Assembly (NCBI GenBank): GCA_023955635.1
Contig: JAMXHR010000009.1
Location: forward strand, 434,001-498,000
DNA: 64,000 bases
Origin: Methanosarcina sp. ERenArc_MAG2
GTDB lineage: Archaea > Halobacteriota > Methanosarcinia > Methanosarcinales > Methanosarcinaceae
Direction: 5' to 3'
Shown: piece by piece, positions 1-9,072 of the stretch
Numbering within the stretch: position 1 is the first letter of the stretch
Layout: every line of letters begins with the position of its first letter
The notes under the pieces: model-generated
Database searches by the model: none
The model's input: only the letters and a program-made list of their open reading frames with translations
What the model was told of the DNA's origin: nothing
Translations under genes and position numbers: made by a program

Positions 1-93
1 CATGCTTTCATCCTTACTTTTGGTACTTTCCGTCATGGAGCTCCGAATAATATTTAAGTTCGTACCGTATATAGCGCTTTCGAAGTGATCAAT

Positions 94-579
94 ATGCAGT
101 GCGAAATATGTGGTGCAGAGATCCGCGGAACGTCTATATGCATTACAATTGATAACAGCGAACTCCAGGTCTGCCAAAAATGTGCTCCTTACGGTAAACC
201 CGTTGATAAACGGACACCCGTATCAAGGAAAGTCTCTCCGGTGGTTCGTACGGTAACACGAACTGAAAAGAGGCAAAAGAAGGATTTTTTCGACATTTTG
301 AAAGACGAACTCCTGGATAACTATGATCAGATTATCCGGGATGCCAGAGAAGCCAAAGGCTGGTCTCAGGAAGACCTGGCTGAAAACATAAAAGAAAAAG
401 CATCTCTTATCAAAAAGATAGAACGCAGTGAAATCGTGCCCGAAGAGCCTGTTCGAAAGAAACTTGAACACACCCTTAACGTCAAACTTACGGAACGTGT
501 TGACGCCGCAGGGCAGGAAGTCTCTCACTTAATGAAAGATACCACGCTGGGAGATATCGTAAAAATAAAGAGAAAGTAA
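94..579 (+). CDS. archaeal multiprotein bridging factor 1 (aMBF1), XRE-family HTH protein
   Basis: A 161-residue protein with an N-terminal zinc ribbon (Cys3, Cys6, Cys27, Cys30) and a C-terminal Cro/C1-type helix-turn-helix at about residues 77-132 (AREAKGWSQEDLAENI). This order is the archaeal MBF1 architecture. MBF1 family proteins are thought to link transcription or translation components; the exact archaeal role is unsettled. An in-frame GTG lies at 85, but the ATG at 94 is chosen because it starts directly before the zinc ribbon (MQCEICG). A terminator-like stem-loop follows at 646-701, so the gene looks monocistronic. Confidence 0.9.
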   Translation: MQCEICGAEIRGTSICITIDNSELQVCQKCAPYGKPVDKRTPVSRKVSPVVRTVTRTEKRQKKDFFDILKDELLDNYDQIIRDAREAKGWSQEDLAENIKEKASLIKKIERSEIVPEEPVRKKLEHTLNVKLTERVDAAGQEVSHLMKDTTLGDIVKIKRK

Positions 580-645
580 ATTTTAACTGCAGGGTTTGTT
601 CCGGCAGCAATACTTAGTTTCCGGCAGGTTTTTCTTTCCGGAATA

Positions 646-701
646 ACAGAGGGTACAATCCGAAGGGATTTTTCCTTTGATCTCCTTCACCCTCTGTTTT
701 T
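646..701 (+). terminator. stem-loop terminator after the MBF1 gene
   Basis: The 9-bp arms ACAGAGGGT (646-654) and ACCCTCTGT (689-697) are perfect complements and are followed by a T run. The long loop contains a smaller AAGG/CCTT hairpin. The position 67 bases after the stop codon fits transcription termination. Confidence 0.55.
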
Positions 702-806
702 ATGTGTTTTTTATCTTTTACTGACTTAACTCTCTTCTTTTAACCGTTAATATTCTCAAACTACATTCTTTGACTCTTTCGTCGGATTTTCTTTCGCGAT
801 AAACTT

Positions 807-1648
807 TTAAAGCTCGATTTCTATACTATATACCTTTTCAGGGTTTTCCTTATGGATTATCCAGAAAGGCTCTTCACTATAAGTTTCCATCAGCTTGATG
901 GTCCTTTTGGGAATTGTTTTCGGGCCAAGCACTGCACCTGGCCTGTCAGGGTCGTCGATATAATCCGTTTCCATCATAAATCGTGTCCCTTCTTCAAGCG
1001 CCTTTTCGATTGCTCCTTTGACCGAGATTACCCCTGGAAAGAGCCCCAGCTCTTCACAGGTTTTTACCAGAGGGGAGAATAGTGTTTGACAACTCTGTAC
1101 ATTTTTATTCCTACTTTTCTTGCCCTCTCTGCTATGTCCTGGAGCTCAGGCTCTTCCACACTTTCGGTATGAAGCTGAACAGCACAGTCCTGTTCTTTTC
1201 CCAGGGAGAAAGCGTACTCCATAATCTCATTCGAAGCTGCCCAAACTTCTGCAGTCACAGGGTAATGAGGGCGCCCGGACTTTATCCCTACAGCAAGGCC
1301 TTTTTCCACATATCCCGAAGCAATCTCAAGACCTTTCTTCATTATTTCCGTAGCTTCTGGCAGTTCCATATACTCAGTAAGTTTTGAGATCTCTGCCGGA
1401 TGGACTCCAAGTACGGGAAAGGCTCCAACTCCCATCTCCCTGATCTTTGATGCGATTTCTACTGTTTCATCAAAGACCTTGAGGTAATCCTCAGGTTTTT
1501 TGACCATTAAACCAAGGGACCAGCTGGGTTTGGTGACCAGAATTATGTGAGTCCCTCCAGAATTCATGAAATCTTTCACTGCTTCAAGTCCCCTGGCTCT
1601 AGGGTCGATATGCATATGATTATCGGTAATCGGAATTTTTGCGGGCAT
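807..1648 (-). pseudogene. TatD-like metal-dependent hydrolase, frame broken by one base
   Basis: The first 194 codons (1648 down to 1067) carry the TatD-family start ITDNHMHIDPRARG, with the HxH metal motif, and GVHPAEI. The frame stops at 1064. The downstream sequence continues the same protein in another frame (KTCEELGLFPGVISVKG, then METDYIDDPDRPG) to a TAA at 807, giving about 280 residues in all, a normal family length. The break is at a GGGG run (1072-1075 on the plus strand) and is repaired by adding one base. The gene is probably intact in the organism. It is divergent from the isocitrate dehydrogenase gene. Confidence 0.75.
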
Positions 1649-1983
1649 TCTTACTCCTCGAAGGTATGTGGTTTCTGGGCTTGATTAAGGTTCGGATTCG
1701 GTTTATCGAAAGTTTCGGGTTGGATTCTGGATAGGGTACCTCCTGAAGAAAATATACAAATTTGATTTTTTAAAAATGTGCGCAGGCATCATATTCCAGA
1801 TCTGACTTAGAGTTAAAAATTATTCCGCAGAGTATTAATTACCCAAAACTTGAAATATATAGCCTTACGTTGAGTACACTGGAAGATCCAATCATTCTTA
1901 CCAAATTTCTCAAAAAGTTCCGCTTTTTTAGTTTTTCAGTCGCTACGGTTCTTTGAACACGAACCTTAAAACCCGGTGATAAT
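1649..1983. promoter_or_regulatory. divergent promoter region between the TatD-like and isocitrate dehydrogenase genes
   Basis: This 335-bp non-coding stretch separates two divergent genes. A TATA-like TGAAATATATAG lies at 1851-1862, about 120 bases before the icd start codon, and is a plausible archaeal promoter for icd. No further gene is seen. Confidence 0.4.
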
Positions 1984-3012
1984 ATGAGTAAAACCGCAGC
2001 AGTAATCAAAGGTGACGGGGTAGGCCCCGAACTAGTAGACGCGATGCTTAAAGTTGCAGAAGCCGCTGGCACAGACATAGAATTTATTATGTGTGAGGCA
2101 GGCGCCGGCTGGTGGGAAAAGAACGGAGGCAATTCTCTTATCCCGAATGAGACATGGGAGATCCTTGACAGCTCAGATGCCTGTTTTAAAGGCCCGACAA
2201 CTACCCCTGGTGGAATCGGTTCCCCGAGAAGTGTGGCTGTGTCCATAAGAAGAAAGTATGATCTTTATGCGAATGTCAGACCAATAAAGACTTTCCCCAA
2301 TTCAAATGCACCTCTGGGATATGTAGATATGGTCTGTGTGCGCGAGGGCACTGAAGGGCTTTATATTGGAGAGGAAATCCAGCTCACGGATGATGTTTCA
2401 ATTGCAATCCGTAAGATTACACGCACTGCATCCGGCAAGATTGCAAAGTACGCCTTCGAGGAAGCCAAAAGAAGAGGTTATGACACTGTTGTGCCCATTC
2501 ATAAGAGCAATATCCTGAAACTTACCTGTGGCTCTTTCTTAGAGGAAGTTGAAAAGGCTGGATGGAATTATCCAGATATTGAGATATGGCCCTATCACAT
2601 AGACAATATTGCCCAGCAGCTGATCAAGAACCCCCAGATTTTCAATAAAAAAGTTCTCCTCTCCACAAACCTCTTTATGGATGTAATCAGTGAGGAGTGT
2701 TCTGCACTGGTTGGCAGTATCGGCCTTATCTACTCTGCCAATATCGGAGATTCTTTCGCAATGTTCGAACCTGCTCATGGTTCGGCTCCAAAGTATGCAG
2801 GTCAGGATAAAGTAAACCCTGTTGCAACCGTACTTGCAGGAGCCTGGATGCTTGATTACCTTGGCGAAAAGGAAAAGTCCGAAGCCATATTCAAAGCTGC
2901 TGAGCGCGTAATTTCCGAAGGTAAATACGTAACTTACGACCTCGGCGGCAGTGCAAAACTCAGTCAGATGGCTGGCGAGATTGCGAAGTATACGGCAGAA
3001 ATTCTCAAATAA
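1984..3012 (+). CDS. icd: isocitrate/isopropylmalate dehydrogenase family protein, probable isocitrate dehydrogenase
   Basis: A full-length 342-residue beta-decarboxylating dehydrogenase. It starts with the family signature KGDGVGPELVDAM, has the substrate-binding arginine region (SIRRKYDLYANVRP, about residue 90) and the metal/cofactor region ANIGDSFAMFEPAHGSAP, with NPVAT following. The family includes isocitrate, isopropylmalate and homoisocitrate enzymes, and residues alone do not separate them fully. Isocitrate dehydrogenase is preferred because the gene converges, with a 27-base gap, on a Re-citrate/homocitrate synthase-like gene. Together they would supply 2-oxoglutarate by the oxidative partial TCA branch used in Methanosarcina. 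Confidence 0.8.
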   Translation: MSKTAAVIKGDGVGPELVDAMLKVAEAAGTDIEFIMCEAGAGWWEKNGGNSLIPNETWEILDSSDACFKGPTTTPGGIGSPRSVAVSIRRKYDLYANVRPIKTFPNSNAPLGYVDMVCVREGTEGLYIGEEIQLTDDVSIAIRKITRTASGKIAKYAFEEAKRRGYDTVVPIHKSNILKLTCGSFLEEVEKAGWNYPDIEIWPYHIDNIAQQLIKNPQIFNKKVLLSTNLFMDVISEECSALVGSIGLIYSANIGDSFAMFEPAHGSAPKYAGQDKVNPVATVLAGAWMLDYLGEKEKSEAIFKAAERVISEGKYVTYDLGGSAKLSQMAGEIAKYTAEILK

Positions 3013-3039
3013 AAAGGTACTGAAGGAAATCTCTTTTCT

Positions 3040-4368
3040 TCATTCCTTCATTCTTTCTTCTTCGGGCTCAGCTATTTTTCCCTTGATTTTCAGTTTTCCT
3101 CTACCTGCATGTGCAGGATTGCAAATCGGCTGGTAAAGGAAGTATTTTTCCACATAAGCAAGGAGTTCTTCGTCCGAAATACAGGAAACCCGTTCTTCAT
3201 TATCATACAGCTTCTGGATTTCGTTCTGGATTTTCAAGAGCCTGCTGTCATCTTTTTCTACTATGGTTTCAACGTCAAGGAGGTCATTTAAGGTCTCTTG
3301 AACCTTATAGCGGATAACTTCCAGCCCTGAAGAATCTCCTATAAGCAGGAGTCGCTTTCCCCCAACCAGTTCTGGAGAATAGGGTTCGTAATTGAAGGGA
3401 TTTTTGAGGACACCTGCGGCATGTATCCCTGATTCATGGGCAAAAATGTTTTTCCCGACAACCGCCTTGTTTCTCGGAACCCGCAGCCATAGCTCCTTTT
3501 CCATGAATCTTGCAAAGCGAGTGACCGGTTCAAGGTTGTATCTTTCAAAACCCTCTACCCTGTCTACCAGGAAAAGCAAGATTTTTTCCATTTCGCTATT
3601 TCCTGCACGTTCTCCTATACCCAGGAAAGTTACGCTTGTCCAGTTAGCTCCATGCCAGAAACCTGCAATAGAACTTGATGACCCGAATCCGTAATCGTCA
3701 TGAATATGGGTTTCGATATTTTGAACCCCTATTTCTTTTTTGAGATACTGCACGATTTTCGGAATTCCATAAGGCTCGTCGATATCCATGAAGGGCATTC
3801 CGTATCCGACAGTATCGCAGACTCTGATAATGCAGCGAGGGTCGATTTCCATAATTTTTTCAACTAGCGGGAAAACAAAACCATAATTATCTGCTCTGGT
3901 CATATCTTCAAGGTGAGCCCGTGTGCGAAGCCCGTGATCCACTGCATACTGCAGAGCATCCAGATATTTCTCTTCGGCTTCTTCCCTGCCTGAGAGTCTC
4001 ATCTTGGAAAAAATATGTGTATCTGAGACAGACATCAGGATTCCTGTTTCTTTAATCCCATCAACTTCCAGAATCTTATCTATATCCGCCCTTGAGGCTC
4101 TTGCCCAGCCTGTGATCTCGGGAAACTCGTATCCTCTATCAAACATAAGGTCTACAGCGTCTCTGTCCCTTTTATTGAATACAAAAGCTTCGAGTTTTTC
4201 AATTCCTATTTCGTGCAGGTACTCATAGATTTGAAGCTTGTGTTCTCTGCTCAGGACTATCCCCGGCATCTGGGAGCCGTCGCGGATAGTGCTGTCACTT
4301 ATACATACGTCGTTCCCATAAGGCAGCTTTATTTTGGGCAGATCTTCATATGATTCGTAAATTTTCAT
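3040..4368 (-). CDS. Re-citrate synthase / homocitrate synthase-like DRE-TIM enzyme
   Basis: A 442-residue DRE-TIM metallolyase. The catalytic start motif is ISDSTIRDGSQMPGI (about residues 22-36), and the metal-binding HxH is in ETHIHDDYGFG. The family condenses acetyl-CoA with a 2-oxoacid. Members include 2-isopropylmalate synthase, homocitrate synthase and the clostridial-type Re-citrate synthase. The variant spelling (DSTIRDG rather than DTTLRDG) and the adjacent isocitrate dehydrogenase favour citrate formation in a methanogen, which would otherwise lack a Si-citrate synthase. This assignment is by context and was not tested by alignment. The tail (about residues 410-442) is lysine/glutamate rich. 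Confidence 0.7.
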   Translation of the reverse strand: MKIYESYEDLPKIKLPYGNDVCISDSTIRDGSQMPGIVLSREHKLQIYEYLHEIGIEKLEAFVFNKRDRDAVDLMFDRGYEFPEITGWARASRADIDKILEVDGIKETGILMSVSDTHIFSKMRLSGREEAEEKYLDALQYAVDHGLRTRAHLEDMTRADNYGFVFPLVEKIMEIDPRCIIRVCDTVGYGMPFMDIDEPYGIPKIVQYLKKEIGVQNIETHIHDDYGFGSSSSIAGFWHGANWTSVTFLGIGERAGNSEMEKILLFLVDRVEGFERYNLEPVTRFARFMEKELWLRVPRNKAVVGKNIFAHESGIHAAGVLKNPFNYEPYSPELVGGKRLLLIGDSSGLEVIRYKVQETLNDLLDVETIVEKDDSRLLKIQNEIQKLYDNEERVSCISDEELLAYVEKYFLYQPICNPAHAGRGKLKIKGKIAEPEEERMKE

Positions 4369-4770
4369 CGCTTTTCCTCCTTTCTTTCAGGCGGCAGGGC
4401 CCTGCATCGAGAGAGCTGGCTTTCACTGCGGGTTTTTTTCCTGTGAAAAAGATCTTTTTCAGGTATACGGGTCAGAAAATCAATTGTATTTAACCGAATA
4501 ACTTCGGCTTCTCGTTTAAAAAACACTCTTGTTGGGGGAGAACTTATCGCTTTTTTTCAAAACGGCAGTTTACCTTATATGCCTATGATCAAATTATGAT
4601 ATGTTTTCATAGTTAAAATCTCTTTCTTTTAAAATACAAAATGTATATTTACTTATATATATATTTATTATCTTTAGGGTATTAAGGCTGAAAGAAGAGG
4701 TCACCCCTTTTCTTCCAAAAAGAACTTCCGGACGCCTCTTTAAATATGGTTTACTGGAAGTCAATGTATA

Positions 4771-4797
4771 ATGTCAGTAATGTCAGTAATGTCAGTA
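4771..4797 (+). repeat. three tandem copies of a 9-bp unit
   Basis: The unit ATGTCAGTA is repeated three times without change (4771-4779, 4780-4788, 4789-4797), inside the 927-bp intergenic region 4369-5295. No function is apparent. Confidence 0.8.
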
Positions 4798-4944
4798 CAA
4801 ATTTTTCTTGTAGGTGTTTTCCCGAGTTCCCCTTTAATCGCATGAAAGTTTACTTTCCTACCATGCCCTTCTTACTGATAATAAGGTATATCTACAACAA
4901 GTTATATTTATAATCGGGTTGATCCGAAAAATCAAGTTTCAATT

Positions 4945-5134
4945 CATGCGTCTTCGGTTAAGTGAGGAATCGTGATAAATTGCCTTTATTTCCACAACAG
5001 TTGTTATAAATTTTAACACATTGTAGACTGGAACAGAGTATCGATTTCATGTAAAAAGGCCAAAGTTTAATCATGATTAAGATGCAAAATCGATAGCTTT
5101 CAGGCAAGAAAATTTCTTAACCGATGACCAATGA
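4945..5134 (+). mobile_element. 190-bp MITE-like element, copy 1
   Basis: The 190 bases from CATGCGTCTTCGGTTAAG to ACCGATGACCAATG recur in reverse orientation at 52224-52413 with the same length and only scattered differences. The ends form an imperfect terminal inverted repeat (CAT.CGTCTTCGGTTAAG against CATTGGTCATCGGTTAAG). No coding capacity is seen, so this looks like a non-autonomous miniature element. It lies in the gap between the citrate synthase-like gene and cbiT; the rest of that gap (4369-4944 and 5135-5295) holds no gene that I can see. Confidence 0.75.
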
Positions 5135-5295
5135 GTTTCAATTATCTTTGTATACCCTTTATATAATTACACCTGAATATATCATAACTTCCGGCTCGAC
5201 TTGCTATATTACCGGTATAATAAAATTGAAAATTATATCGTCATATATTTAATTTACATTTCATATATTTGCTTTACTTTATCCCGAGGTAAAAC

Positions 5296-5850
5296 ATGTC
5301 CGAAATAGTAAGTGTTAGCGGCGGCCCGACAAAACCCGAAATCATTGCTGTGTCCCTTTCCAAACTCGGGCTACGTGACGGGGATCGGTTTGCAGACATA
5401 GGCTGCGGTACAGGATCAGTATCTATCGAAGCAGCCAGGATTACCCGAAACCTGACAATCTATGCAATAGATGCCCGCACGGAAGCCCTGAAAGCCACTG
5501 AGACGAACTTTAAAAATTTCAATATCGAAAATGCCAGGGTTTTAGCTGGCGAAGCGTCGGATATCCTTGGCTCTGGAGATTTTGTCGGTTTTATTGACTG
5601 TGCTTTTGTCGGTGGTACAAAAAATATCGGCTCCGTGCTTGAGATACTTGTGAAGAAAAAAGCCCGGAGCATCGTGGTAAATGCCGTTCGCATCGAAACA
5701 GTTGTCAGGACAATTGAATCGATGAAAAGACTTCGGATTTTTGATGAAGTAGTCCATATTTCGGTCTCGAGAAGTGCACCAATTGCCGGAGAAACTATGT
5801 TCAAGCCCGAAAATCCGGTGTACATCGTTGTCGGAAAAACGCAAAACTGA
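5296..5850 (+). CDS. cbiT: cobalt-precorrin-6B C15-methyltransferase (decarboxylating), CbiT
   Basis: A 184-residue SAM-dependent methyltransferase with glycine-rich motif I (FADIGCGTGSVSIEAA, about residues 33-48). The length fits stand-alone CbiT, which methylates C15 and decarboxylates the C12 acetate side chain in the anaerobic (cobalt-early) corrin route. A GAGGT ribosome binding site at 5286-5290 supports the ATG. It is the first gene of a seven-gene cobalamin operon on the plus strand. Methanogens need cobamides for methyl transfer. Confidence 0.92.
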   Translation: MSEIVSVSGGPTKPEIIAVSLSKLGLRDGDRFADIGCGTGSVSIEAARITRNLTIYAIDARTEALKATETNFKNFNIENARVLAGEASDILGSGDFVGFIDCAFVGGTKNIGSVLEILVKKKARSIVVNAVRIETVVRTIESMKRLRIFDEVVHISVSRSAPIAGETMFKPENPVYIVVGKTQN

Positions 5851-5914
5851 AAATTCTCTTACAATTGAAATTTTGCTTTACATTTATTTTTATAAAAACT
5901 TACGGAGCGATAGC

Positions 5915-6523
5915 ATGTTAATAGGAGTAGGACTTGGTCCCGGAGACCCTGAACTTCTGACCCTGAAAGCAATAGATGTTTTGAAAAACAGTGATAAGGT
6001 ATATGTGCCAGGCCGCCTGGCAAAAGACCTTGTGGCTCCTTACGCAGATGCTGAAATCCTCGAATTTCCCATGATAAGAGATATTGAAGTTCTCAATGCT
6101 CTCTGGAAAGAAAACGCTGACAGGGTAGCAGAAGAAGCGAGAAAGGGAACCGTGGCTTTCGGGCTTATAGGTGACCCAAACTTTTTCTCTACCTTTTCCC
6201 ATCTCAAAAAAGTAATGCGTAAACACTATCCGGATGTTGAGCTATCAACTGTTCCTGGAATCAGTTCAATCACCTCCTTTGCTGCTAGGACTGACGTTGC
6301 AGTTGAGAGTTCTTTTGAGGTCAGTGACGGTTCCGAGGTCGGCTACAAGATTCACCTGAAAGCTACGCAGCCGAAAACGATAGTTAAACAGCTTGAAGCC
6401 GAAGGATACAGGGAATTCATCTTTGCAGAAAGACTCTTTTCGGAAAACGAGCTTATAATCCGTAAAAAAGAAGAAATTCCAGAGAAAGGAAACTATTTCA
6501 GTATCATCTATGGAAAAAAATGA
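5915..6523 (+). CDS. cbiL: cobalt-precorrin-2 C20-methyltransferase, CbiL
   Basis: A 202-residue tetrapyrrole (uroporphyrin-III C/tetrapyrrole) methylase with the N-terminal signature [19 protein letters not shown] and the SAM loop [15 protein letters not shown]. An open frame extends upstream to 5774, but the ATG at 5915 is chosen because it starts the conserved fold and follows GGAG at 5903-5906. CbiL adds the C20 methyl group to cobalt-precorrin-2. It is 64 bases after cbiT. Confidence 0.92.
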   Translation: MLIGVGLGPGDPELLTLKAIDVLKNSDKVYVPGRLAKDLVAPYADAEILEFPMIRDIEVLNALWKENADRVAEEARKGTVAFGLIGDPNFFSTFSHLKKVMRKHYPDVELSTVPGISSITSFAARTDVAVESSFEVSDGSEVGYKIHLKATQPKTIVKQLEAEGYREFIFAERLFSENELIIRKKEEIPEKGNYFSIIYGKK

Positions 6524-6596
6524 TAGAATCCCGAATAATGTTCTGCGGGAATCAGTACATAATTTTGGAATAAATACAGGCAAAGGGAATGGTCAG

Positions 6597-7325
6597 ATGG
6601 AAAGAAAAGTATATTTTGTAGGGGCAGGCCCAGGAAACCCCAAACTAATCACCGTACTCGGGCGTGAGATGCTTGAAAAAGCCGACCTTGTAATGTATGC
6701 AGGCTCTCTGGTAAATCCCGAGGTTCTTAATTACACACAGGGAGAGACAGTGGACAGCTATGGGTTAACTCTTGAAGAGACCACTAAAATAATCGCGGAT
6801 GCGGTAAATAAAGGAAAATTGGTCGTTCGCCTCCACAGCGGAGACCCGTCTCTCTACGGCTCTGTCATAGAGCAGATGGAAGAGCTTAGGAAGTACGATA
6901 TCGAAGTAGAAAGAGTCGCAGGTGTTTCATCGGTTTTTGCAAGCGCTGCCGCCCTGGGTACGCAGCTGACTCTTAACGGCGTTTCCGATACTCTCATCAT
7001 TACCCGCCCTGCTGGAAAAACCCTGGAAAAAGACCTTATTCCCGAGCTTTCTGCCTACAATACTACGATGGCAATTTTCCTTGGGACCCAGAAAATCAGA
7101 GAAATTATGGAAAAAGTCTGCTGCCCGAAAGATACGCCTGTTGCAGTAGTGTTTCACGCATCCTGGGAAGATGAGGAGGTCATCACCGGGACAGTGGAAG
7201 ATATCGCAGACAAGGTAAAAGATGCGGGTATTACACGCTCGGCAATGATAATCATCGGTGGGGTTGTTGACCCTAAAAACTACAGGAGGTCCTACTTATA
7301 CGGAGTGGCCCAGGAACCGTTGTAA
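6597..7325 (+). CDS. cbiF: cobalt-precorrin-4 C11-methyltransferase, CbiF
   Basis: A 242-residue tetrapyrrole methylase with [18 protein letters not shown] at the N terminus and the [10 protein letters not shown] loop at about residue 80. The methylase CbiF adds the C11 methyl group. An ATG at 6510 would overlap the end of cbiL and add 29 residues unlike the family, so the start at 6597 is used. The 3' end contains the strong AGGAGGT at 7284-7290, which appears to serve cbiG. Confidence 0.92.
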   Translation: MERKVYFVGAGPGNPKLITVLGREMLEKADLVMYAGSLVNPEVLNYTQGETVDSYGLTLEETTKIIADAVNKGKLVVRLHSGDPSLYGSVIEQMEELRKYDIEVERVAGVSSVFASAAALGTQLTLNGVSDTLIITRPAGKTLEKDLIPELSAYNTTMAIFLGTQKIREIMEKVCCPKDTPVAVVFHASWEDEEVITGTVEDIADKVKDAGITRSAMIIIGGVVDPKNYRRSYLYGVAQEPL

Positions 7326-7840
7326 TTACCTTTGAAAGGAATCGGGAAATCGCGGCAAGAATAGCAGAACACCTGAAAGCCGATCTGCTTCTCTATGAAA
7401 AGGGAATATTTGAAAAAGCTTTTAGAAATTATGGGGCAATAGTTGCTGTCTTTGCCACAGGCATTGTGGTCAGGGACATTGCCCCTCTTCTCGATAATAA
7501 GTGGTCTGACCCTGCTGTGGTCGTGGTGGATTCAAACCTGAACTTCGCAATCCCTCTGCTTGGGGGACATCACGGCGCAAATGAAATTGCTCGAAAGGTT
7601 TCAGAACTCGGAGCAGTTCCAGTGCTTACAACAGCGACTGAAGTTCATGGTAAACCCTCAGTCGAGGGCATTGCCGACAGGTTAAGCTGCGAGATTTTCA
7701 ACAAAGAATCCACTGTAGCTGTAAACTGTGCACTCCTTGACCAGGAAATAGAGATTCTTGAGGTTAAGGGGCCCAGGATTGTTGTTGTGGATGAAGATGT
7801 ATCCGTGCTGATAAGAAAGCGGCAGGAAACGGAGAAGTGA
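7298..7840 (+). CDS. cbiG: cobalt-precorrin-5A hydrolase, CbiG N-terminal/central part; unusual start
   Basis: The frame reads [20 protein letters not shown], then [18 protein letters not shown] and [13 protein letters not shown], the CbiG N-terminal and central signatures. CbiG opens the delta-lactone ring and releases the C20 carbon as acetaldehyde. The frame has no ATG, GTG or TTG before GTG 7466, which would remove conserved sequence. The best placed candidate is ATA at 7298, seven bases after a perfect AGGAGGT (7284-7290). Either ATA initiates, or a base is missing near 7313 and the frame joins that of cbiF. The C-terminal CobE-like domain is a separate gene. Confidence 0.75.
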   Translation: MRSGPGTVVITFERNREIAARIAEHLKADLLLYEKGIFEKAFRNYGAIVAVFATGIVVRDIAPLLDNKWSDPAVVVVDSNLNFAIPLLGGHHGANEIARKVSELGAVPVLTTATEVHGKPSVEGIADRLSCEIFNKESTVAVNCALLDQEIEILEVKGPRIVVVDEDVSVLIRKRQETEK

Positions 7841-7949
7841 AAGATCGCAGCACAGCTAACAGTTAATAAGCCAATAATTAACTGATCTGCAATTACGCGA
7901 ATTAACCGGTCAATAACTGCATGAAAAACCAGCGGACAGACGATAACAG

Positions 7950-8303
7950 ATGATCATTGGAATCGGAACTCGCAGGGGCATTACAAAAGAAGAGGTCATT
8001 GAAGCCGTGAAACAGGCTCTCGATGAGTGTGGCCTGAACCTGGAAGAGGTTACGGCTTTTGCTTCTGCGAAACTTAAGGAAAATGAACTGGGGCTTCTGG
8101 AAGCGGAAGAGATGCTTGGAATTCCTATATACTTTTTGTCGGATGAGCTGATAAACAGTTACAATCCTCCTTCATCATCCCAGGCTTCCCGTTTCGGATT
8201 AAAAGGAGTTGCAGAACCCGCAGCTCTTGCCCTCTCTGAAGAAAAACAATTGATTTGCAGGAAGAAAGTCTATGGCAGAGTCACAATCGCAATCGCAAGA
8301 TAA
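7950..8303 (+). CDS. CbiG C-terminal / CobE-like domain protein
   Basis: A 117-residue protein matching the CbiG C-terminal (CobE/GbiG_C) domain: IIGIGTRRGITKEEVIEAV at the start and VAEPAALALS near the end. In many bacteria this domain is fused to CbiG, while here it is a separate gene 109 bases downstream of the N-terminal part. It overlaps cbiH by 32 bases, so the two are probably co-translated. Confidence 0.85.
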   Translation: MIIGIGTRRGITKEEVIEAVKQALDECGLNLEEVTAFASAKLKENELGLLEAEEMLGIPIYFLSDELINSYNPPSSSQASRFGLKGVAEPAALALSEEKQLICRKKVYGRVTIAIAR

Positions 8304-9072
8304 AGCAACCGAAGGAAAACTCTACATCGTAGGGATCGGGCCGGGGTCTGTGGAACAGATGACGGTTAAAGCCAGGGATGTAATCCTTAATGCCGGTTAT
8401 GTGCTCGGGAACGGTACTTACCTCGACCAAATAGAGAGTCTCCTCGGAACTCAGGAGGTAATCCGCAGCCACATGGGTAAAGAGGTGGACAGGGCCAGGA
8501 AAGCTGTAGAGCTTGCAAAAATCGCAAATGTTGTCATGGTCAGTGGCGGGGATACCAATGTCTACGGTATGGCAGGTATTGTACTCGAGGTTGCTGAGCA
8601 CGAAGGCCTTGAAGTTGATATAGAGATTCTTCCTGGTGTCACGGCAATTCTAGCCGGCGCAAGCATGCTAGGCGCACCTGTTGTAACGGATTTTGCAGTG
8701 ATCAGTCTGAGTGACCTCCTGACTCCCTGGGAAGTTATTGAAAAACGGCTTAATCTTGCTGCGGAAGCCGATTTCGTGATGGCCTTGTACAACCCGAAGA
8801 GCCGCAAGAGACAGTCCAATTTTTCCAGAGCTATCGAAATCATTCGCCAGTACAAGGCCGAATCCGTACCTGTAGGGCTTGTGAAGAATGCTCTCAGGGG
8901 CGAAGGAGAGGGCAGGATCGTAACAACTCTTGGAAAGGTCATGGAATACGAAGACTGGGTGGATATGAGCACTACGATTCTTGTTGGAAATGGAGATTCC
9001 AGGATTTGGAATTCTCAAAAGAAGGACTTTATAATCACCCCCAGGGGGTATCACAAAAAGTATGACTACTGA
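8272..9072 (+). CDS. cbiH: cobalt-precorrin-3B C17-methyltransferase, CbiH
   Basis: A 266-residue tetrapyrrole methylase with LYIVGIGPGSVEQMTVKA (about residue 18) and VVMVSGGDTNVYGMAG. The sequence MALYNPKSRKR is typical of the CbiH/CobJ branch. The enzyme methylates C17 with ring contraction. The first 15 residues (MAESQSQSQ...) are low-complexity and may not be conserved. It overlaps the genes on both sides (32 and 11 bases). Confidence 0.92.
   Translation: MAESQSQSQDKATEGKLYIVGIGPGSVEQMTVKARDVILNAGYVLGNGTYLDQIESLLGTQEVIRSHMGKEVDRARKAVELAKIANVVMVSGGDTNVYGMAGIVLEVAEHEGLEVDIEILPGVTAILAGASMLGAPVVTDFAVISLSDLLTPWEVIEKRLNLAAEADFVMALYNPKSRKRQSNFSRAIEIIRQYKAESVPVGLVKNALRGEGEGRIVTTLGKVMEYEDWVDMSTTILVGNGDSRIWNSQKKDFIITPRGYHKKYDY

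Noticed and set aside
852..1082. Plus-strand ORF and the possibility of programmed frameshifting in the TatD-like gene
   Set aside because: The ORF is the antisense shadow of the TatD-like gene's second half. The break is at a plain GGGG run with no slippery site plus pseudoknot, and the same kind of break occurs in many genes here.
5135..5295. Cobalamin riboswitch ahead of the cbi operon
   Set aside because: No B12-box (GCCACTG-like) or matching stem architecture is seen in the leader, and such switches are not expected in this group.
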